Part shown: one piece after another, positions 48,985-60,522 of the stretch | How the letters are laid out: the number at the start of each line of letters is the position of its first letter | Position numbering within the stretch: the first letter of the stretch is position 1 | Assembly (NCBI RefSeq): GCF_021130785.1 | Contig: NC_060207.1 | Span: 106,056,001-106,120,000 of the forward strand | Length of the DNA: 64,000 nt | From: Homalodisca vitripennis | Lineage: Eukaryota; Arthropoda; Insecta; Hemiptera; Cicadellidae | Reading direction: 5' to 3' | Translations under genes and position numbers: made by a program | Notes under the pieces: generated by a model | What the model saw: only the letters and a program-made list of their open reading frames with translations | What the model was told of the DNA's origin: nothing | The model's database searches: none

Positions 48985-51900
48985 ATGATAGATTTAAAAG
49001 CGCAATAAATACTTTCGATACTCAGAATACCGACTTTAAAGCTTTAACTACTTCTGTAGAACTTTACTTTCCTGCTGAGTGGATTGATATACTCGGAGCT
49101 GTCAATGACTGAGAGCCACTAACTGCTATAGAGATGGAAGACCTTCAATAAATCTCTCTCAGTGACCTATCCGACTCTCGTGTTCAGGCAGCGGTTATTT
49201 ATTACCCTCCTTACGTGGGACCTGAGGAAATAACATATTTACCGAAAACTGGAGAGCTATTGGTTTACAAACAAGAGAACATCCGTTTTCACTGAATCTT
49301 CAAGTTTTAAAATCCAGCGTTCTGTGGTGTACATTTTAGGAGTGTAACTCAAACTGAATTACGTAACTTGAGAATAGAACATATGATCGTTTGAGAGCAG
49401 CATCACCCCTTTTTTATGTGAGGGAGGTGACTACTTAGAATTTCCCTATTCGTAAGAGATAAACACATAGTTACACTTGTGAACAATAAATTTAATGTCA
49501 TGAACGAGATATAAATGGATAATATTTACGTTCTTAATTGGTCGTTAATAACTTTCAAACAATATACTACAGTTATGAATAAAAGCCTAAAAAATTACAC
49601 TAACATTATTTAGTCATAAAAATATGTCGAAAACAAATATAGATATCAATGTCATTCAAACAATATATGCACTGTTTAAACATTTATTTTTGTTTGATCT
49701 TAAGTCGTCATTACATCCTCATAAAAATAAAATGTTAGTTCTTTAAAAGTATATTATTTATTATCCATGGTTAAGGCCTTTGAGATGCAGGAAATTTGTA
49801 AGACTAGATCACTTATATACCCCCGTTCAACTGCACTAAAGAGCGTTTGATAAAGACATACACTATTCCGATGCTACTGCATCATCATCAGCTTGTTTAT
49901 CATATGTTTGTTGATTACCAGGTATCTCCCTTAGGTCCAATCTCCAAAATACTCTCGAAATACTCATTTGGAGACAGAACACCCTATTGTAGGTACTGAC
50001 GTTACAACATTGCCAAAACGTTAGAAATGATCTATTTGTTGACTCAAATAAGCCACTTTAACCTAGTCTGACTATTAAACCCCAGTTTTCCATCATAACT
50101 GAGACAATTTGTACTCTCAATGTTTGTAAATACTATTACTGCATAGAAAATAAGCACTTACAATTTAAAAATTACAAGTACATCTTTGGTTTTGAACAGA
50201 AGTTTTGAGTTCTGTATTTATTTATATTGATAACATTATATTGATTTATACCGGTAGTTCTCCCGATTGTACTCACTCTCAATATAAAAGGAATTGCAAA
50301 TAAAGTATTAAAAACTTGTGCGGAATCGGTAGTAAAGCGACGGATCAAACTCAGATTTGCGTAATCAGATTCTTTGACGTTTTGCGTTAAAATGGTCTCA
50401 GAACTTTAGGTATACATTTGAAGAGTTGAACGCGTCTTTGAGTTTATTTTCTATTGAGAAAGTTTCCAAACTAATCGAAATTGTACAAGTTCTCCTTGAG
50501 GAATTTTACCTACCCTAATTACAATATAGTTCAGATAACATCGATGATATATTTAAGGTTTAAAAGGAAAATTACACCAAGTTTGTAATTTATGTGGTGT
50601 TGCCTCTTATGGCCAATGGAGAGCGGCCATCTTGATTTTAGTCACATAAAATCCCGTTAAACGTCAAACACATTTACGGCCTTACTTTTGGTAGTAGAAT
50701 TACGGGAGGTATTTCTTTTAAGCGTTTTTTAATGTTTCATTGGTTATCCAGGAAATAATCCAAAACTTGTTTGTACTTCATCGTTTAAATGTTGAAACGT
50801 ACACGTTATTCACGAAAGTTGAAACTGAGTCTCGATGCGTATTAGTTATAAAGGGGTACTTTCCATAACGCTATGACCTAAAATAAGGCAGTAAAAGTGT
50901 TTGGAACTGAATCCTGTTCACATTGGTTAAAAATCCGCTAAAATCGTTTCATTACAGCCGGCTTTTAACGCGTCTATCAACGTCCAAGTTCGTTAAGGTA
51001 TACATTAACAGCTCTTTATCAAACATAGGGTTTTTTTGTATAATTCATATAAACTTGTTAGTTTACCTATAACTTTGCTATTATCTTGCAAGTTTAAGCA
51101 AATATATACAAAATAATTAGTCATATTTTTAGTTTATACATTGGTAGCTTATAACATTATTGATACAATACAGTTATGAATACAGTTATAGTATAAATTA
51201 TGGAAAATCTTTTTTCTTTTACATCCTAAATTATATTTGACGCCTTGCACACCACCAGAATTGTCTGAAAAAATTAACATTGCATATCAAGGTTCTGACG
51301 GTTCTGTCTTATTTAAAAAAATCTTGATATTTATGGGAATATTTAAGCAATATAACAAAAAACCTATGCCACTCCAAATATTTACGACTATAAGTATGGA
51401 TACATTTAATACAATCACTAAAATCTTAAACCTCGTTGGTTTTTAGGCAATAAACTGAATTAAAGTTTAGCATCAACGTTTGTTACTTACATTTCCTTAC
51501 GATATTTTCTCAAAGGCCTTACGACATATAAAATTCATTATCCGTTTATCAAAATCAGATCATTAGAATACCCTAGCTTCAATATTTTACTTAAAATTAC
51601 AGCTAAATTCCTTGGTGATCTTCAGGGAAACTTTAAAAATAAATGCGCTGTACGCGAATGGGTAATAATAAAAACTGTAAAAGTGTATTAATGATCTTAG
51701 TTAACACATGGTTATTGGTAACACATACTAAAACATGTATATTTAGGCATTAATAAAATCACGCATTCTATAATATTTTATTAAAATCGTAATTTGTTTG
51801 AAAATACTTATTTTATTTTGGTGTCCCACAGGTTTCCACTAATTCAATGTTTGAATCATTAGGACGTATGCATGGGGCAGGAAATTAAATAATACAACAC

Positions 51901-53135
51901 GTAACTAAAACATTAAATAGATATAACATCAACAAATGACGAATTTTTGAACTAAAAGTTAATTAAAATTCTAAATGTGAAACAGAACTGTTTTTTTTAC
52001 GATAAAAACTTTTAATATAACAAATAATATTAAAATATACCAATCTAAATTCAATTGTTGTTAACTGTAAAGGGTGGACCAAAGAGGGAAATACAATTAC
52101 ACTAAACAAATTCAATCGAGGCAATTCTTCACAATAAGAACTGTTTGCGCTGCAATTTGTAACCAAATCCCGTTTGATTAAGAGAATGGCTTTAATGGAC
52201 TCTGAATTGCTTAAAGTTTGCAATTCTACGAATAAAAAGTTTATTCCACTTGAAGCTGTTCAGCAGATCCTGATGGTTTATTCACGACACAGCACAGCTT
52301 ACCATGTACTTTCTGTATATTCCATTCAGTCCATCAAAGGATTAAATATTGTTTTAACTGTTACATATTGCCTCAGTTTGCCGTACATAGGGAGCTATTG
52401 GTTAAAATATTACGCGTTTTCTAACATTATTATTTTGTATGAAAGGCGTTTAAAACTGATGAAAGGATATTATAAAACCATTTAATCTCTGTTTAACTGA
52501 AAAAATGTCATGCCATATTTTATGTTTAAGTAATTTATAAATTTTTATAATATTTCATAGATTTGGCATGTCCAGAAGCAATAACACCCCAACTTTTGTA
52601 GAATAATACATACTGCAAACAAGAAAGTTTAGGATGCTATTTCTATGGAATAAAATATATATTGGCTTCATAAAAACATACAATTTGTTTAATTATGTCA
52701 ATTCTATTACACAGAAACATTATCTTGAAAAACATCAGAAATAAGCAATACAAAGTTATTTATGAGCAGGTTTCATTAAATAGCAACCGATGTGCGGAGA
52801 CTAATTTATGGTGCAGTTCCTTTATGGGTGGAATAAAATACTTACTTTTAAACAAAATTCTGTTTACAGCCGTTTAATATATCGTTGTTGAAGGCAAGAA
52901 AACTAAATTACTTTTCAATTATTCCACGAGTTTAGTAATTTAAAGCACAATTACGTCATCTATATTCAGGTATATAAAAGGAAAAAAGTAGAAGATAAGA
53001 ACATTTCTACACAATGTAGGCTATACAAAAAGTAACTAGAGTAAATAAAAATAAATACATTTAATAATATAATTTTATGTTAAAAATGTACAAAAACATG
53101 TAAAATTATATTTGATACTAATATAATATAATATG
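48985..53135. other. AT-rich DNA, no supported gene
   Basis: The longest frame, 52174-52485 (103 codons), is Tyr/Ile/Leu-rich with no motif and overlaps a similar antisense frame. A GC-richer patch at about 50590-50960 could be an old transposon but shows no ends or frame. Confidence 0.4.

Positions 53136-53192
<57 letters not shown>
53136..53192. repeat. (TA)n tract, left of mariner element
   Basis: Interrupted TA dinucleotides running up to two bases before the left terminal repeat of the transposon. They are matched by a similar tract on the other side. Confidence 0.95.
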
Positions 53193-53194
53193 AT

Positions 53195-54496
53195 GGGTTA
53201 GCCAGTGAAACGGGAAGATTTAAATAAGTAACTAATTCTTTGAGAAAATTAATTTTATTATTAAATGGTTATAAATATAAATAAAAAAGGTAGCCATTTA
53301 CTGTACAATAATTGAAAAAATTATTTTTCGAATATAACAATTGCCATATGTCCTCCATTGGAATCTATGCACTGCTGCAGCCAGGCCTGGAAGTTTCTCA
53401 TGGCATTTTGCAGCATATTGACTGGTATTTCTTCGATTTCATCCTGAATTCGTTGTTTTAGGGCTGGGATATTTCTAGGTGGATCGTTCTGAAAAACTCT
53501 TGTTTTTAAATAACCCCATATAAAAGTCACAGGCTGTCAAATCTTAGAGCAAGGGGGCCAAGGGGTATGCCCGTTTTGGGAAATGACGCCACCTGGAAAC
53601 AAAGCATTCATGGTAACTCTTGCAGTGTGGCTTGTTGCCCCATCTTGTTGGAACATTGTGTGTTCATGCACTGGAAAACGGGAGAGTTGTACGTAAGAAA
53701 GTTCTCGATCATTCCAACGTAATGCACAGAGTTAACAGTCACAGCACTTCCATTGATATCCTCAAAGAAAAATGGGCCTATCATTCCTCTTGCTGACATT
53801 GCGCACCAAACCGTCACTTTTTAAGCATGAAGAGGCGTTTCATGAAGTGCGCCAGGGTTTTCCTCCGACCAGTATCTGAAGTTTTGTTTATTAGCAAAAC
53901 CAGAGAGGTGGAAATGCGCCTCATCGCTCATCCACAAGTTGTTTACTTGGTCGACATTTTCTTCAAGTCTTCTGGTCATTTCCTCACAAAATTGTAATCG
54001 TTTCTGATGGTCAATTGGTTTGAGAGATTCCACAATCTGTATTTTGTATGGGTGAAAATGTAAATCTTGATAAAGAATCCTCACCGAAATGTTACTTTTT
54101 CCAAGGCGTAGAGAATGTTGTTTGGCAGATCGGCGTGGACTTGCCGAGGGGTTCGAATGGTTTTTGCACTCCTACCTCGTTTTTTAGACAGACGTTGATC
54201 CCAGTTTGTTGAAGGTTGTGTATCCACGAACGAATTGCGTTATCCGAAGGAATAGGCCTGTTGCGGGTATGTTGAAATAGCGTCGAAAAGCACGTCGCGT
54301 TTTCATCAAACTCATACCATTCGTATAATACGCTTTGTTCAACCGTCCAACGCGCCGCGATGTTCAACCGTCCAACGATCCTTCTCAACTAAAAGGCGGG
54401 ACACGCAGGTAGAAAGGAGCCGGCCACTATTACCCCCACCACTCACATTCCAACTGTCAAGGCCATCTCTAATCTTCCCGTTTCACTGGCTAACCC
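53195..54496 (-). mobile_element. Tc1/mariner-superfamily transposon, near full length
   Basis: The element is 1302 bp, bounded by perfect 26-bp terminal inverted repeats at 53195-53220 (starting GGGTTAGCCAGTGAAACG) and 54471-54496. It encodes a decayed transposase on the minus strand (53321-54388) leaving short leader and trailer regions, the usual compact mariner layout. It is embedded in (TA)n on both sides, in keeping with the TA target preference of the superfamily. The exact TA duplication is obscured: AT precedes the left end, and GTTTTTT follows the right end. Terminal repeats without mismatch beside a broken gene suggest mobilisation in trans after, or shortly before, the coding damage. 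Confidence 0.92.
53321..54388 (-). pseudogene. Mariner-type transposase, inactivated
   Basis: Reading from 54388 down, the first piece (to 54092) is the N-terminal helix-turn-helix region of DUF4817 type (EQSVLYEWYEFDEN, NAIRSWIHNLQQTG). After a frameshift, 54084-53821 carries the linker DLHFHPYKIQIVESLKP and the first catalytic Asp in LWMSDEAHFHLSG. An in-frame TAA at about 53820 precedes VTVWCAMSARGMIGPFFFED (53817 on). A further frameshift near 53660 leads to FQQDGATSHTAR, the second Asp. The third acidic block (DLTACDF) is displaced by a small indel and a stop near 53550. The C-terminus, WGYLKTRVF to CIDSNGGHM, is intact (53530-53321). Three frame disruptions and two stops make it non-functional. 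In life the enzyme would cut at the terminal repeats and insert at TA. Confidence 0.92.
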
Positions 54497-54498
54497 GT

Positions 54499-54503
<5 letters not shown>

Positions 54504-54558
<55 letters not shown>
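54504..54558. repeat. (TA)n tract, right of mariner element
   Basis: About 27 TA dinucleotides with one CA interruption, between the transposon end and the tRNA-like repeat unit. Confidence 0.95.
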
Positions 54559-54559
<1 letters not shown>

Positions 54560-54590
54560 ATTTCAATAAACATTGAATCACAAAAAGTAC

Positions 54591-54666
54591 TTGCTCCGCC
54601 GGGAGTCGAGTCGAACCCGGATCTCTCACTTGCCGGGTGAATGTGCTACCATTACACCACAGAGCG
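54591..54666 (-). tRNA. tRNA-like gene copy 1, T-arm damaged
   Basis: Same cloverleaf as the neighbouring copy at 54848-54918. The T-arm region contains a 5-bp GTCGA insertion (GGGAGTCGAGTCGAACCCGG on the plus strand), which disrupts the T-loop and B-box spacing. This copy is probably non-functional. The anticodon loop reads CCGGCAA. Confidence 0.5.
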
Positions 54667-54847
54667 CTTACTTTTTCTGATTCAATTATTTTGTATTTGG
54701 CCGTATCTGTCACATATGCGTTTAAATAAGCAAACTAACATATGATCGGAAGACCAAATACCTGTCAAACTACTTTTATTTACATTAAATTGTATAAATG
54801 GAAATGGCCTTATTTAATTTCAATAAACATTGAATCACAAAAAGTAC

Positions 54848-54918
54848 TTGCTCCGCCGGGAGTCGAACCCGGATCTCTCACTTGCCGGGTGAATGTGCTA
54901 CCATTACACCACAGAGCG
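54848..54918 (-). tRNA. tRNA-like gene copy 2, complete cloverleaf, anticodon GGC
   Basis: Read on the minus strand, all arms fold. The acceptor CGCTCTG pairs with CGGAGCA at six of seven positions (one G-T). The D-stem is GTGT/GCAC with loop AATGGTA. The anticodon stem is TTCAC/GTGAG with loop CCGGCAA, and the T-arm is CCGGG TTCGACT CCCGG, perfect. The anticodon would be GGC (Ala). However, position 33 is C instead of the near-universal U, and the first acceptor pair is C-A. D-arm and T-arm sequence (GGTGTAATGGTAGCA) is closest to tRNA-Gly types as I know them. Both copies are flanked by 17-bp inverted repeats, so a SINE or tRNA-bearing MITE is more likely than a decoding tRNA. Confidence 0.5.
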
Positions 54919-55080
54919 CTTACTTTTTCCGATTCAATTATTTTGTATTTTGCCGTATCTGTCACATATGCGTTTAAATAAGCAAACCAACATATGATCG
55001 GAAGACCAAATACCTGTCAAACTACTTTTATTTACATTAAATTGTATAAATGGCAATAGCCTTTTTTAATTTCAATAAAC

Positions 55081-56148
55081 TACTACTAATATAAATAACC
55101 CTAGTTTAAGTCATAAATTAAACGAGTTTTCCTGACGATATACATTGTTTAAATACAGTAAGGAATTTTATACTATATGATGTATAAACATGTTTATTTG
55201 TATCAATACTACCTACTTTAAACACCTATAATTCGTTATAGATTAATATCATCTTTTTTCCTTATCCTTTTTTTGTTATAGAACAATGATTTTACATAAA
55301 AAATCATTCACAACTAACTGAATGTCCCTTCTTACGAGACCACGCTATTCATTTGCGGGTGCACATTTCAGGCGTAAGTGTAATATAGACCTAAGGTTAA
55401 AAACTGCGTTATACATGGTGTTCAGTAAAAGTGATCCAATATTTTGGGATTTTGTTCTAAATATAAAAATTTGCAAAACCGTTTATATGCAGATATGTCC
55501 TGAAAATCATTAGTTTTCCGTCTATCTGTCTGTTTGTGTGTTATAAAAAAAACAATATCAAATTATATCTTTTGAGCCGGTTAAGACAAAGTTATGAAGT
55601 TCAGAATTGTATTAACCTTTGGTAGACTTTTTTGAAAATAATATATTAACAAAATGCTTAAATCAGTTTCAAAATGGCGGAAGTTTAAATTATTCCAAAC
55701 AAAATAACTCAAAAGCTACTTAATTGTACCCAAACTATGGAGCCAAACTTATTTTGATGAAATTTTTTTATTGACATTTTTTTATTTCATAAAATCGGAT
55801 GAAAAACAACTGAGATGTACTTCCAAACATAAAATGGTGTTTTGCAGCATTACACAATAGCAAGTGTAGTTTTCAAGATTGTTGTACTATGAACAGCTGA
55901 TTTTAATTCAATGATCTGATTGAAGTGAACAGCTATTTATTTAAGTTATTAAAAGTTGTTCATGTTTCTGGCATTGTTGGCATTTATTCATAACTAAAAA
56001 AACTTATTTCAACTGTATTGAAAAAGTTAGTTTGCGTATATTCCAAGTACTGTAGTGGAGTGTTTGTTTAATTAGTTATATTTTACATTATTGTTTGTTT
56101 TGATTACAAAGTGGTTGTGATTAAGTTTCTTTTCATTAATAACAAGAA
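55081..56148. other. Non-coding DNA, probable transposon 5' region at right
   Basis: GGTGTTCAGTAAAAGTGATC at about 55419 looks like a Tc1/mariner-type terminus. CAAAATGGCGG and CATAAAATGG motifs at 55670-55845 are like the untranslated leaders of insect mariner elements. They precede the transposase relic that starts at 56149. A GTCTATCTGTCTGTTTG run at 55520 matches, in reverse, the GACAGAC end of the dispersed repeat family. No gene is supported. Confidence 0.35.
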
Positions 56149-56610
56149 ATGGCAAATAATGAAATTCACATTTTTATAAACTCATATATGTATCTAATGT
56201 ATGGCCTTGCTAATTGTAATAGTTCTGAATCTAGAAGATGTATCAGGAACGTTTTCCAATTCAACAATGAACTATTACAAAAATTAATAACTCTGTTATA
56301 GTTCTGAATCGAGATACCTGTTTCAGGAACGTTTGATCAAAAACTGTTCATCACATCGTGTGTTACCTTGCAATAAAACTTTTTCAAAAATTCATCAATT
56401 ACTTGCAGGGACAGGAAGCTTTACACACACAAAGAGGTAACTCAGGACGACCGGTTTCACTGAGAACGTTTGAATTGGAAGAATCCATATTATATATCAT
56501 ATCAGACCACCCCAACAAAAGTACTAGAGAACTTAGTTTGCAGTTGCAAATGCTCAGTAAACTAGTTAATACTCATATTTATTCCAGTGAGATTGATTAT
56601 AAAATGCTTA
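56149..56610 (+). pseudogene. Second mariner-type transposase, N-terminal relic
   Basis: From ATG 56149 the frame gives MANNEIHIF and LMYGLANCNSSESRR, the DUF4817-like start of this transposase group. After a stop the homology continues in another frame with SSESRYLFQERLIKNC and NKTFSKIHQLLAGTGSF. It then continues in the third frame with RGNSGRPVSLRTFELEE and DHPNKSTRELSLQLQ, the GRP-linker typical of mariner paired domains. The catalytic domain is missing. The segment encoding SSESR plus downstream AGGAACGTTT occurs twice, 81 bp apart (about 56220 and 56301), a small internal tandem duplication within the relic. It is a truncated dead copy from a different lineage than the 53.2-54.5 kb element. 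Confidence 0.8.
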
Positions 56611-57764
56611 TATGAGTCTATCCTTCCTCGTGATATCCTGCGGACAGGTAGGTTTCGCTGACTTCCGTGCAATTCATGGAGAGATACCTGATCTACCTGT
56701 ATACCTGGATAGAGATACCTGTATGTGATGAAACTGTATGTGATCGACTACGTGGTCAAAACATTTTTATTGCCATGAATAGAATCTTCAAAATCACAGG
56801 ATAAGACTGAAGAATAGGTAAAAGGATGGTGTTTGTAACGCATTAATCTATTAATTTTACTCTAACAGCTTTATTTTCAAGATGGCTAAATCAGTCTATA
56901 AAAGAATTTTTATTATTAATTTCAATAATCTACCCACTTATTCTAATTAATCAATTAAGTTTTAAACGTATCCTTAATATGAGGCTGGTTTGGACCTATT
57001 AAATAGAAAACATACACCAATTTTGTAATTATAAATATAACACATAAATAAATAGTTACAACTCTTCGGTTTTTATCTGAAACTTTAAAATAAGTTCACA
57101 AGAAACGGTTTTGAATTTTTTTAAATCACGTTTCCTCTCTCCCTTCATTGTCGGTATAGTTGGATATGATTACAATATCTTGTAAATTTGAGTATCTGAT
57201 ACGAAAATCCTGAAGTATGTTTCAATATTTTTATTCTTTGAGTCGCATGACGTCACCCCCAACTAATCAAAATAAAACAATTTGTGGCTGTTCTAGAAGT
57301 AATCACAGTGGGGATCACTTCACTGGCTCTAATAATATGGAAACATGCTTTGGTTCATTATGGTATTTGAGTGAGCTCTCCTCGATATTCAGTAAACTGA
57401 ATTCCTGTTATAGTTTGAAAATTGGCGTAAATATTTAACTAAGTAGAGTAAATTAATGAACAAAGTAATATCAACTCGTGATGTGTTAATCAACTGGCAC
57501 AAATTCAAACTTCCCAGCCTCACCCAAGGGATACTGTTACTAATGAAGTCTTACAACTAACTGGAGAAAATTCAATTACTAATATCATACATAGGTTATA
57601 GAACCCATATTAATAATTAACTTATTCTCAAAACTCTATTAATTACAAAATGATTCATTTTTTACTCTGTTTATAGCTTTGCAAATACATCTATTTGAAT
57701 TTTTTTATCTCTATTCAAGGTTAAATAAATGTTCTTACATCATTCTAATACTATCATCGAATAC
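56611..57764. other. AT-rich DNA, no supported gene
   Basis: At 56690-56740 GAGATACCTG and ATACCTGTAT are repeated several times, a short local duplication. The 73-codon frame at 57217 has no motif. Confidence 0.4.
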
Positions 57765-58010
57765 ACCACGTCGTATGCAGACATAAACCATCCATCGTCA
57801 TATCGTATAGGAATAAACCATCCATCATCATGTTGTATACATGAATAAACCATCCATCATCATGTTTCATGTAAGGATAAATCATCCATCATCGTTTAAT
57901 TTACAGGGCTAAACCATTTATCGCCATTTCGTGTACAGGAATAAAACATCCACCGTCATGTTGTATGCAAGGATAAATCATCCATCATCGTGTCGTACGT
58001 AGGAATAACC
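57765..58010 (+). repeat. Degenerate 32-bp tandem repeat, about 7 copies
   Basis: The core AGGAATAAACCATCCATCAT followed by CATGTTGTATAC-like sequence recurs with starts of the AAACCA/AAATCA core at about 57785, 57815, 57847, 57879, 57911, 57943 and 57975. The spacing is almost always 32 bp. Copies differ at many positions, so the array is old, unlike the 139-bp and 136-bp arrays. Confidence 0.9.
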
Positions 58011-59856
58011 TCCCCCTCCCCCTACGACGTGTTACAAGGCTGTACTCGTGCAATCAACAGCAGCGCCAGATTACTGCTACAGTTTATGGAGACACACTGG
58101 ATCGTTTATAAAAAAAACCTAAAGAAATGTCAATGTCTTCCGCCATTTCAGGGATCAATCATTCATTATTGCGGAAGACAACAAAGCGACAGTGACCGGG
58201 TGTGAACTGGAAGAGCCGAAATTCTAGGAATTCATTCAGATCACGTGGACATCCACTAGTGCCTCCCTGAATCGGTCACCAATTGGACAACCCAAGTGAT
58301 CTTCCCAAGGTTACAAATACGGGGTTGTAGCAAATACGGAGAAGGAAGAAGATACTTTAATATAATTAAATTGATGATTTAACTAAATCTTAAATTCCTC
58401 CCCTATGAAGAAGCATCAATATATTAAAGTACATATAAATTCACACAATCCGACAACTCACGTTATTGGATGCAACAGGTGAAGGAACAGCTTGCGACAC
58501 CTGCTGCCACCTGTTACCGTACTGACACCTCCCATTAATCACTGACCTTATATCATTCGGGATATATAGCAATCACTGGAGGAAATGTAACGATCAAACT
58601 ATACAACAATAAATTTCCAATCCTTCTAGTTAAGGAGCCAAGCGCCGATTTGCACTCTATAAGTACAATCTCTAGTATTTCATGACTTCCTATCAGATTC
58701 CTTGAAATATAAATAGATTTGACCTCAGAGTGATATTAATTATCGGACCTGGGAGTTTTTGTGGGGCTCTAAATTACAGGGTATTGAAGGGCTAAAATAA
58801 AGCAATTTTGGTCTTAATCATAATTATTACTTTGCCACACTTAAAACTTACCATCATACACGTAAGTTAAAAGTTAAATAAGTACCATCTAACCTTAGGA
58901 AGACCATCTATTGGGATGAAAATGACGATTTACAGTCCCTTTATCTCGATGGCTAGTGGCAATATAACTGTTTAATAAAATCTATAATTTAATCTAAAAT
59001 AATCAAAATTATCTGAGAAAACTTAGAATTTGATGTTTTTAACTCTTTAAGTACTCTAATTTCGACTCCCCTACATTAAAAGTGTGGTATTAAAATTGAT
59101 TCATCATGCGCGGATTCACCGTAAGAAAAACGGATCACCCCTGATTTAAAAAATATGTACTTTTATTGGTGTGTGTAAATAAAGAAAACTAATATCCAAG
59201 TAAGGCCATGTGTTATAGGAAGAATCACACTACACGCGATGCGGTTATTGAAAAATGCCGCCGCTTTTCACGGCCCTGCGGAGAATGTGAGGTGGTTATT
59301 GGAGGACATGGTTCTTATATACCGGCACCGTGACTAAGCTTCCAGACGTGCCTGTGAGGTCATTTATGTAAACCTCAGATGCCTTGATGAAAACCGTGAT
59401 GAATACTTAAGCCGTAATATATAAAGTAAATATATTTTTGAAGAGAAACTTTAAGCGACTTTTACAGTTAAGTGCAATGAAAACACAGTAACTGTGAAGC
59501 GCCTCCATTAAAAAATGTACAAAGGTAAACATTTTAGTTATGAGCGAGTTAAGTTTATTTTGAATAAGTTTACAATTGTTACGTTTTGTTGCATCTCTAA
59601 ATTGTCAATAGATAACAGAGATGAAATAAAACAATAATATTTGTAAAATTAATAATATAACTTGTTAATAAAGAGTTATATGAATAAATTTTACATTCCA
59701 CGTTACTATATTTTTTTCAGAAGCCATTTGGAAGTTAAACTATTATTATAAATTAGTAATGAATGATTAAAACAACTTTCAGAATACAGTATAAGAAACT
59801 GATGCATTGATTTTAATCTTAAAGGGCATTACTAAAACTGATATAACTGTATAGTC
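58011..59856. other. Mixed DNA without supported gene
   Basis: GC-richer patches occur at 58010-58330 and 59210-59400. Neither gives a convincing frame. The first has a 71-codon frame without motif. Confidence 0.35.
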
Positions 59857-60185
59857 TTGTTTATTTCAGTATTTATATACGTTTTATTGCATAATTATGG
59901 TTTTAAATTAACCATGAAATGTCCAACTGCTTGTCTAAAACAGCAAGAGAAATCGTATTTACAAAATTATATTTTTTATTCTGTACTCGGAAAAAAGGTA
60001 AGTGTTAAAGCAGTTGAGCCTTGCGACGGACTTTCAGACGGGTTTTGTGTTGGCTGTTCCTATATTGGCCCAGTGATGCGAATTGATCGAGCTAGAAAAC
60101 GCGTTTATTTCGGCCTCAAGTCTACAGTATTTCACGGAGTCTGCACTGGTAAAATCATTTCTAATGCTATTCGATTTTGAACACG

Positions 60186-60522
60186 TTAGACGTTCAACAC
60201 GTCTGGATATGCATGATGTCAGTCGCAGCAGAACACTTAACAAAAAGTACAACAGATTTCACAAAACAAAATTATTTTAATACATTTCTTACTCATATCC
60301 AAGGATATTAAAAGAAACCTTTTTTACTTTAACAAAGAAGTCAGCATCAAAAAGATGGCAGCTGTGATAAAGTAGTCATCACAGCGTGAGCTTGAGTTAC
60401 AACCAATTAAAAGCTCCGCCCCATCGCCCTCATCAAGCAAATAAGTATATCTGTCAGTCACACTCTTTTGAGTGTCAGTATATCTTTTGACACCCCCAAC
60501 AAAGGGGGAGTATGTCATCACA
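60186..60522 (-). mobile_element. LTR-like sequence joined to Tc1 relic
   Basis: On the minus strand the segment begins TGTGATGACATACTCCCCC, immediately where Tc1 transposase homology stops. It contains GGGGGTGTCAAAAG, a hairpin ACACTC-AAAA-GAGTGT (60460-60475) and, near its end, TCTGCTGCGACTGAC. LTRs of Ty3/gypsy elements commonly begin TGT and have such GC-rich 5' portions. The proposed 3' edge (60186) and a primer-binding site are not certain. GC-balanced sequence continues to about 59990 with a minus frame of unknown identity (60252-60034), perhaps the start of an internal region. A second LTR is not in the window. Confidence 0.35.

Larger units (their letters stand above)
54559..55080. 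repeat. 257-bp tandem duplication carrying tRNA-like units
   Basis: Unit 1 is 54559-54815 (257 bp) and unit 2 is 54816-55067 (252 bp). A third copy is cut off after 13 bp (AATTTCAATAAAC, 55068-55080). The only length difference is a 5-bp GTCGA duplication in the T-arm of the first tRNA-like sequence; point differences are few. Within each unit the tRNA-like part is enclosed by TTGAATCACAAAAAGTA and a 16/17 (copy 1) inverted partner TACTTTTTCTGATTCAA. Confidence 0.95.

Noticed and set aside
52174..52485. 103-codon plus-strand frame
   Set aside because: Motif-free, Tyr/Ile/Leu-rich and opposed by an antisense frame. No splice or promoter signals.
54483..54981. Frames containing ALWCNGSTFTRQVRDPGSTR or GVEPGSLTCRVNVLPLHHRA
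   Set aside because: Translations of the tRNA-like sequence, a common false gene call.
57765..58010. CRISPR-like short repeat array
   Set aside because: The 32-bp units are contiguous without spacers and diverged, in a eukaryotic context.
59857..60252. 107-codon plus frame and overlapping 65-72 codon frames on both strands
   Set aside because: They overlap one another in GC-balanced DNA next to the LTR-like segment. Probably incidental frames in retroelement sequence.
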